A DNA stretch of 64,000 bases. It comes from Paenibacillus periandrae. Its GTDB lineage: Bacteria > Bacillota > Bacilli > Paenibacillales > NBRC-103111. This document shows, in pieces, positions 59,658-64,000 of this stretch. The DNA is taken from assembly GCF_022458865.1 (NCBI RefSeq), contig NZ_JAJNMU010000021.1:62001-126000 (forward strand), written 5' to 3'. The notes beneath the pieces are model-generated. The model did no database searches, was not told where the DNA came from, and was given only the letters and a program-made list of their open reading frames with translations. Made by a program: the position numbers and the translations under genes. The first letter of the stretch is position 1. Each line of letters begins with the position of its first letter.

Positions 59658-60197
59658 TTAGCGATAGGTGATCTCAAAAATAGCATCGATCTTGTTTACG
59701 ATATCGAATGCGCCTTGCTCGAACTTCCACATCACAATGACGCCGATGACAGCTGCTGAGAACGTGTCGAGTAGCTCCTTTGCGGGTTTCGTTGATTGAA
59801 TTTCTTGGCGCGCAATAGCCTTATTAATTAAAATGATAGCTTGTTCTTCACCGGAAAGATAAGAATAAAAGTGCTTGCCCTCAAGCTCGAATTCCGCCAT
59901 TAAGATGTGGTACATGAAGTCATGGCCGGCTCGCTGAATGATCGTTGCGTAGTTGATCGCATGTTTTTTTAGAATTTGCTTTGGGGACTCCATATCAAAA
60001 TCCAAGAAAATGTTCTTCTTAATTTGAGAAGAGAACCAATACAATAGTAAATCGTTCTTGCTTTTAAAATGATGATAAAAAGAGCCGCGCGTTACGTTCA
60101 ATTGACTGCAAATCAAGTTAATGCTGATTTTCTCGTACCCATAGTCCTTAAATAATTGAATTGCAAAATCGCACATATTCTCTTTAGATGTAATCAT
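59658..60197 (-). CDS. TetR-family transcription regulator
   Basis: The N-terminal helix-turn-helix reads ISINLICSQLNVTRGSFYHH followed by FKSKNDLL, characteristic of TetR. The C-terminal ligand domain is helical. AGGAG lies before the ATG at 60197. An extended -10 (TGGTATAAT) lies just upstream. The SDR gene on the other side of the IS1182 element has a TetR-like operator in its promoter, so this protein is its likely repressor. It is 179 residues. Confidence 0.85.
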   Translation of the reverse strand: MITSKENMCDFAIQLFKDYGYEKISINLICSQLNVTRGSFYHHFKSKNDLLLYWFSSQIKKNIFLDFDMESPKQILKKHAINYATIIQRAGHDFMYHILMAEFELEGKHFYSYLSGEEQAIILINKAIARQEIQSTKPAKELLDTFSAAVIGVIVMWKFEQGAFDIVNKIDAIFEITYR

Positions 60198-60240
60198 TGC
60201 ACTCAGCTCCTATCACGGATTATACCAAAGTAAGAAAAAA

Positions 60241-60264
60241 ACTTCCCTTATGTCTAAGGGAAGT
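60241..60264. repeat. Left 24-bp target duplication of the IS1182 element (terminator hairpin)
   Basis: ACTTCCCTTA, loop TGTC, TAAGGGAAGT: a perfect 10-bp stem. The identical 24-mer lies at 61822-61845 on the other side of the IS. This copy keeps a T-tract only on the minus strand. Confidence 0.9.
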
Positions 60265-60350
60265 CAGAGTGTCGAGAAACCCAGTGTCTCAAATTGAGGA
60301 TGCTGGGTTTCTTTGTTTTTTGGTGGTTTTGAGGGCTATGTAGGGGCGCT

Positions 60351-61124
60351 TTACCCCTGCATAGCCCTCCTTTCTAGGTGGAGGGCAATCTTCTTCATGT
60401 TCTGCACGGCTGCCGTCATCAATGCTTGCTCCGTTGCATTCCGCAACCCCCGCAAACGGCAATAGCGAAACCCGTGGAGCTGTTTGGCATCCGCGAAGCT
60501 TCGCTCAATTGTTTCTTTTCGTTTTCGGTACAGCTTCTTGCCTGACTTGCTTAGGCGGTTCAGCCGCACTTGTTCTTTGCCCTCTTCCCAGATATGCCGA
60601 GTTACCACTTTTCGCTTATTCTGTGAGCGAGTGCATTTGTCCAGCATCGGACAAGTGGCGCACTGCTTCGGATCAGATGCATAATGGCGGTATCCATCTC
60701 GGTCTGTCGTTCTATAGAAGAGTTCTTGTCCCTGCGGACAGACATACAAATTTCGCTCGGCATCGTAAGTAAATTCATGTTTATGATACAAACCCTGAGT
60801 CGGGTGGAGCCTTCTATGTGCAATCACGCCAAAGATCTTACGTTTCTCCAGCCCCTTGCAAATCGGTGCCGTCAAATAGCCAGAGTCCAAAGCAATAGCC
60901 TCGACCTTGAAATCAAAACGTTCCACTTGCCTGTCCAAACGGTCCAAATAAGGAACAGAGTCATGAACATTGCCAGGCGTGACAAATACATCAGTAATAA
61001 GATTAAAATTGACGTCGACGGTGCGGTGGTCCAAGTAAAAAAATCCTTCCGGCTTACCCTCTCGTACCATATAGCCACTGTCAGGGTCAGTCGTACTAAC
61101 CTTTATCTCTTTGTCCTCGTTCAC
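60351..61124 (-). CDS. IS1182-family transposase, C-terminal ORF
   Basis: This ORF continues the transposase in the -1 frame: STTDPDSGYM, ITDVFVTPGNVHDSVPYL, IALDSGYLT (second catalytic Asp) and KETIERSFADAKQLHGFRYC (catalytic Glu). The Cys-rich region CATCPMLDKC is typical of IS1182. In normal family members both ORFs form one protein of about 450 residues. They may be joined by a -1 frameshift at the A7 run (61145-61151), or the gene is broken. Confidence 0.82.
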   Translation of the reverse strand: MNEDKEIKVSTTDPDSGYMVREGKPEGFFYLDHRTVDVNFNLITDVFVTPGNVHDSVPYLDRLDRQVERFDFKVEAIALDSGYLTAPICKGLEKRKIFGVIAHRRLHPTQGLYHKHEFTYDAERNLYVCPQGQELFYRTTDRDGYRHYASDPKQCATCPMLDKCTRSQNKRKVVTRHIWEEGKEQVRLNRLSKSGKKLYRKRKETIERSFADAKQLHGFRYCRLRGLRNATEQALMTAAVQNMKKIALHLERRAMQG

Positions 61125-61138
61125 TTCCTCTCTTGGTT

Positions 61139-61711
61139 TTAAGGTTTTTTTCCATTTGTCCTCCGGTCTGCTTCTACTGCTGCATTGAGTTCATCCAAAT
61201 AGGATTTGGTGTTCTCCTTTACCTGTTCACGGGTGTATTTGTGCTTGTTGGCATTCACTTTGACATGCGTTGAATCGGAAATCAGTACTCGCACACCAAC
61301 CATGCGATGCGAGACGGCTTGTAAAACAATCTCATCAAAAATGTCTTGGAAGATGGTCGTGTCCTTAAACCGAGTCCGCCGATTCCAACGAATGGTGGAG
61401 TGGTCAGGAATCCGGTCGCTGAGGCCGAAACCAAGAAACCAACGATAGGCCAGGTTTGTCTGGATTTCTCGTTCCAACTGTCTTTCTGAGCGTATGCCGT
61501 AGAAGTAACCCAAGTAGATCATCTTGAACAGCACGACAGGATCAACGGCTGGCCGACCGTTGTCCTCACAATACAAAGGGCGGACTTTCTCGAAGATAAA
61601 GGAGAAATCAATATACTTATCAATTTTACGAAGCATATGGTCACTTGGAACAAGATCTTCAATGGACACAAACTCGTAACTCTGTTGTTTATCACGATTA
61701 GAACGCAGCAT
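61139..61711 (-). CDS. IS1182-family transposase, N-terminal ORF
   Basis: The 190-residue ORF has FVSIEDLVPSDHMLRKIDKY, VVLFKMIYLGYFYGIRSERQ and VLISDSTHVKVNANKHK, the last holding the first catalytic Asp. It ends NGKKP, stop, directly after a run of seven A. The remaining part lies in the -1 frame at 60351-61124. Confidence 0.85.
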   Translation of the reverse strand: MLRSNRDKQQSYEFVSIEDLVPSDHMLRKIDKYIDFSFIFEKVRPLYCEDNGRPAVDPVVLFKMIYLGYFYGIRSERQLEREIQTNLAYRWFLGFGLSDRIPDHSTIRWNRRTRFKDTTIFQDIFDEIVLQAVSHRMVGVRVLISDSTHVKVNANKHKYTREQVKENTKSYLDELNAAVEADRRTNGKKP

Positions 61712-61821
61712 AACAGCACCGCCTATTCGATTTGATATTATGATATTATACCAAATTACCGCGGTGCTGTGTTAAAATAAAAGGAGATAAAGAAAGCTGT
61801 CGAGACTTTCTCGACAGTCTG

Positions 61822-61845
61822 ACTTCCCTTATGTCTAAGGGAAGT
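61822..61845. terminator. Right copy of the duplicated hairpin, terminator beside the SDR gene
   Basis: The hairpin ACTTCCCTTA-TGTC-TAAGGGAAGT is followed on the plus strand by TTTTTC. On the minus strand, the direction of the SDR gene, the U-tract was replaced by the IS end. So termination of the SDR transcript here is likely weakened. Confidence 0.75.
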
Positions 61846-61865
61846 TTTTCTTTTATTGCTGTGAA

Positions 61866-62675
61866 TTACTCCAGGATCTCTGGGTGAGCCCATTGAACCG
61901 GTGTCACCTTGCCTGCGTGAGAGGCAGCATCGATCAGAATAGCGGAACCGCTGATATAGCGCGCTAAGTCAGAGGCCAAGAACAGGGCCAAGTGACCAAT
62001 CTCCTTAGGATCGCCAAGTCTTCCATTTGGGGATAAGATTTTCGCGTATTGAGAAATGACTTCCTCAGGTGCTTGCCCCCAGATAGACGTTCGGAATGTT
62101 CCCGGACAAATCGCATTGACGGGGATGTTATACGGCGCGTAATCGAGAGCGGCGCTTTTCGTCAGACCGACCACACCGTGTTTCGCGGAAGCGTAAGTAG
62201 CCATCGAGCTGTTGCCTAGTACCCCTGCTTGAGAGGCAACGTTAATAATGAACCCGCCAGATGACTTGGTCTTCAGAATTGCTTCGACGGCGAACTTAAT
62301 TCCAAGAAAGACGCCACGAAGATCGATAGCCATTAATCGATCGAATTCAGCAACCGAGAATTCATGTGTAGGCCTGCTCTCAGCGGCAATTCCGGCATTA
62401 TTTACAAGACCGTCTAATCGACCGTAGGTCGCGACGGCGAAATCGACGAGTCCTTTAACCTCATCTTCCTTGCTAATATCCGTTTGGTAGAAGTGGGCCT
62501 CTCCGCCTTTGGACTTAATCTCTTCAACGACTTGTTGACCCTTTTCTACATTGATATCGGATACTACAACTTGCATGCCATTCTCAGCGTAGCACAATGC
62601 GATCGCTTTGCCGAGGCCGTCAGCTGCGCCGGTAACGATGGCGACTTTGCCCTTCACACTGGAAAAATCGGTCAT
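61866..62675 (-). CDS. Short-chain dehydrogenase/reductase
   Basis: A classical SDR: TGAADGLGKAIA (cofactor loop), LVNNAGIA, the catalytic serine in INVASQAGV, and YASAKHGVVG with Tyr and Lys. Asp in VVVSDINVEK indicates NAD(H) preference. It has 269 residues. GAGGAGGAT precedes the ATG. A consensus promoter with a TetR-type operator lies directly upstream. The substrate is unknown; ketone/alcohol or sugar oxidation is possible. Confidence 0.9.
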   Translation of the reverse strand: MTDFSSVKGKVAIVTGAADGLGKAIALCYAENGMQVVVSDINVEKGQQVVEEIKSKGGEAHFYQTDISKEDEVKGLVDFAVATYGRLDGLVNNAGIAAESRPTHEFSVAEFDRLMAIDLRGVFLGIKFAVEAILKTKSSGGFIINVASQAGVLGNSSMATYASAKHGVVGLTKSAALDYAPYNIPVNAICPGTFRTSIWGQAPEEVISQYAKILSPNGRLGDPKEIGHLALFLASDLARYISGSAILIDAASHAGKVTPVQWAHPEILE

Positions 62676-62695
62676 AGAATATTATCCTCCTCATA

Positions 62696-62715
62696 AAACA
62701 TACATGTGTATGTTT
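62696..62715. promoter_or_regulatory. TetR-type operator before the SDR gene
   Basis: AAACATAC-ATGT-GTATGTTT: perfect 8-bp arms around four bases, covering the transcription start of the SDR promoter. Binding by the nearby TetR protein is inferred. Confidence 0.65.
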
Positions 62716-62717
62716 GG

Positions 62718-62746
62718 ATTATATTTTATTTCGTATCCGCTGTCAA
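62718..62746 (-). promoter_or_regulatory. Consensus sigma-A promoter of the SDR gene
   Basis: On the minus strand TTGACA, 17-base spacer, TATAAT: both hexamers perfect. Such strength suggests it is normally repressed. Confidence 0.88.
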
Positions 62747-63144
62747 GCGAGCTTGCTTCAATAGTCGTCAAAGTTCCGTCGTAGAATTGTTAATTGACAG
62801 ATAGGCGCTGATGCAGTGAGTAGTCCTTGGGAATTTGCGATGAATGATAGACGCTTATAATCAAAATATTTAGATCCCCCTGGGATTGAATAGGAAGAAG
62901 GTCCGCAATAAGGTGTAGGCTTGAACTCCGAAAGCTGGGCACGATCACTGGGGCTGGTTCTTTTCTTTTAGCTATAAGAAAATTTCATTGAGGGACGGGG
63001 AACGCTAGTGTGGCATCGTCTGTTTAGTTAGTTACCCCTGAAAAAGTCCAGGAATTTGAGCAAATTTAAAGGAATTCCGTGCCTCAAAGTGGAAGTTGTT
63101 ATTGTCGAGATAACAAAGTTCCAAACCCCGAGGGAGGAATTCCT
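62747..63144. other. Intergenic stretch between the SDR gene and the transposase remnant
   Basis: No gene was recognised. The last 100 bases probably belong to the left end of the ISNCY-like element, but its terminal repeat was not identified. Confidence 0.4.
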
Positions 63145-63851
63145 ATGTACAGGAGTTCAACAGAAACCCTTGGGAATCCTTCCTTGAGGTGAAGAAAATG
63201 TTGAAACTTCGCGAAGAGCAACTCACGTTATGGCATGCAATTCTTCCAGAAACGGTTCGAAAGCTACCTTCTGAGCTAGCCATCATCGATGAGCTTTTAG
63301 ATGACGAGCGTTTCTTGCAAGCCTTTGTCACGTTACATCCGCCATGCAAAAAGAGTGGTCGACCTACTTTGGCGGTTGAAAGATATCTTCGACTCATGGT
63401 GCTCAAACATAAATACAACTTAGGCTACGAATCGCTTGTGAAAGAAGTCGGTGATAGCATCACTTGGCGGATATTCTGCAGAATTGCCATCGATGAAAAG
63501 ATGCCGGATCCGTCCACACTCATCTATGCCCGCAAACGCTATGGCGACAAGATCGTCGAAGACATCAACGCCGCGCTGGTGAAGCAGTGCGAGGAAAAAG
63601 CGATTCTAAAGACCCGTAAATTTCGTACCGACACGACCGTCGTGGAATCCGACATCCACCATCCAACAGACGCCACGCTGCTGCAGGATGGCGTAAAGGT
63701 CATGACCCGAATCATTCAGAAAATCCGGAAAGTCGCCTCCCATGCAGTGCAAGGTTTCGAAGACCGTACGGTTGAAGTCAAAAAACAGATTTTGTCCATA
63801 GCCAAAGTCCTGCGCCGCCGCACGAAAGAATCATGGGAAGAAGTGGGGTAG
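63145..63851 (+). pseudogene. ISNCY-like transposase, frameshifted and truncated
   Basis: GAGGGAGG leads to ATG 63145 and MYRSSTETLGNPSLR, then a stop. A missing base near 63180 would join this to the frame from 63189: VKKMLKLREEQLTLWHAILP, RPTLAVERYLRLMVLKHKYN, LGYESLVKEVGDSITWRIFC and KFRTDTTVVESDIHHPTDAT, typical of this transposase type. The frame ends at KESWEEVG, about half the expected length. Both faults mark it as inactive. Confidence 0.75.
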
Positions 63852-63902
63852 GATGAAAACTTCATCGTGCAAATGCCCCGTAACCGCATACTGACAAAGA
63901 AA

Positions 63903-63931
63903 AAACAGGCTCGATTACAAGCCTGTTTCTT
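63903..63931 (+). terminator. Possible terminator after the transposase remnant
   Basis: AAACAGGCT ... AGCCTGTTT hairpin followed by CTTC. The U-tract is weak. Confidence 0.5.
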
Positions 63932-64000
63932 CATTTGCTGGGAAACGAATTGAAGATTTCAACAAGTATAATTTTGCTCATGCGAATGTGGCTGATGTCC

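Larger units (their letters stand above)
60265..61821 (-). mobile_element. IS1182-family insertion sequence
   Basis: The ends are CAGAGTGTCGAGAAA (left) and, read from the right, CAGACTGTCGAGAAA: 14 of 15 identical. The 1557-bp element lies between the tetR and SDR genes, inside a terminator hairpin that was duplicated. Confidence 0.88.

Overview
The window looks like a chromosomal segment of a spore-forming Firmicute of the Paenibacillus type. The evidence is the tail of the spore-coat gene cotE, the order cotE / mutS / mutL / miaA / hfq / spoVK / hflX / ynbB / glnR / glnA / lexA / yneA known from Bacillales, strong AGGAGG-type ribosome binding sites, GTG and TTG starts, and spoVK. No rRNA, tRNA or CRISPR array was seen.

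Region 1 (1-24.4 kb) is conserved core. It runs cotE (partial), a putative ATP-grasp/amidoligase fusion, mutS, an S41 protease, mutL, an RsmJ-like methyltransferase, miaA, hfq, a class A penicillin-binding protein with a Gly/Thr/Pro repeat tail, a cyclophilin lipoprotein, a carboxylesterase, a DUF218 protein, a GNAT, a Nudix-phosphatase fusion, spoVK-hflX-ynbB, glnRA, and the divergent SOS pair lexA/yneA with four LexA-type operators between them.

Region 2 (24.4-44.6 kb) is mixed metabolism and repair: a DUF896 protein, an aldo/keto reductase, a HAD hydrolase, mtnD, metH, rnz, an LrgA/LrgB-type pair, an OlsB-like/LpxL-like acyltransferase pair, mrfA-mrfB (mitomycin-type repair), a cyclic-phosphate-type receiver protein, a lone ABC ATPase, methyltransferases, a CoaD-like nucleotidyltransferase and small membrane proteins. 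A structured repeat of about 115 bp occurs at 343-457 and twice in tandem at 27160-27393, with compensatory changes in a stem.

Region 3 (44.6-49.4 kb) is a Tad/Flp pilus cluster (CpaE-like, cpaF, tadB, tadC, flp). A promoter, a 26-codon leader ORF whose codons form an intrinsic terminator, and a 30-codon membrane ORF with a likely ATT start precede it. Three 20-bp tandem repeats begin at the flp stop codon and an IS110 remnant follows.

Region 4 (49.4-64 kb) is an accessory island: the IS110 remnant, two Nudix genes in a run of small genes separated by degenerate hairpin/ACGGG-type repeats, gene remnants, a GC-rich Rieske fusion protein, a MazG-like protein, a creatininase-family protein, a polysaccharide deacetylase lipoprotein broken by a frameshift and an IS4 element, a TetR/SDR pair split by an IS1182-family element sitting in a terminator with a 24-bp palindromic duplication, and a broken ISNCY-like transposase.

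Nothing here is proven to be a new system. The strongest candidates for something undescribed are the covarying repeat, the leader/attenuator of the tad operon, the terminator-targeted IS1182 insertion, and the acyltransferase pair.
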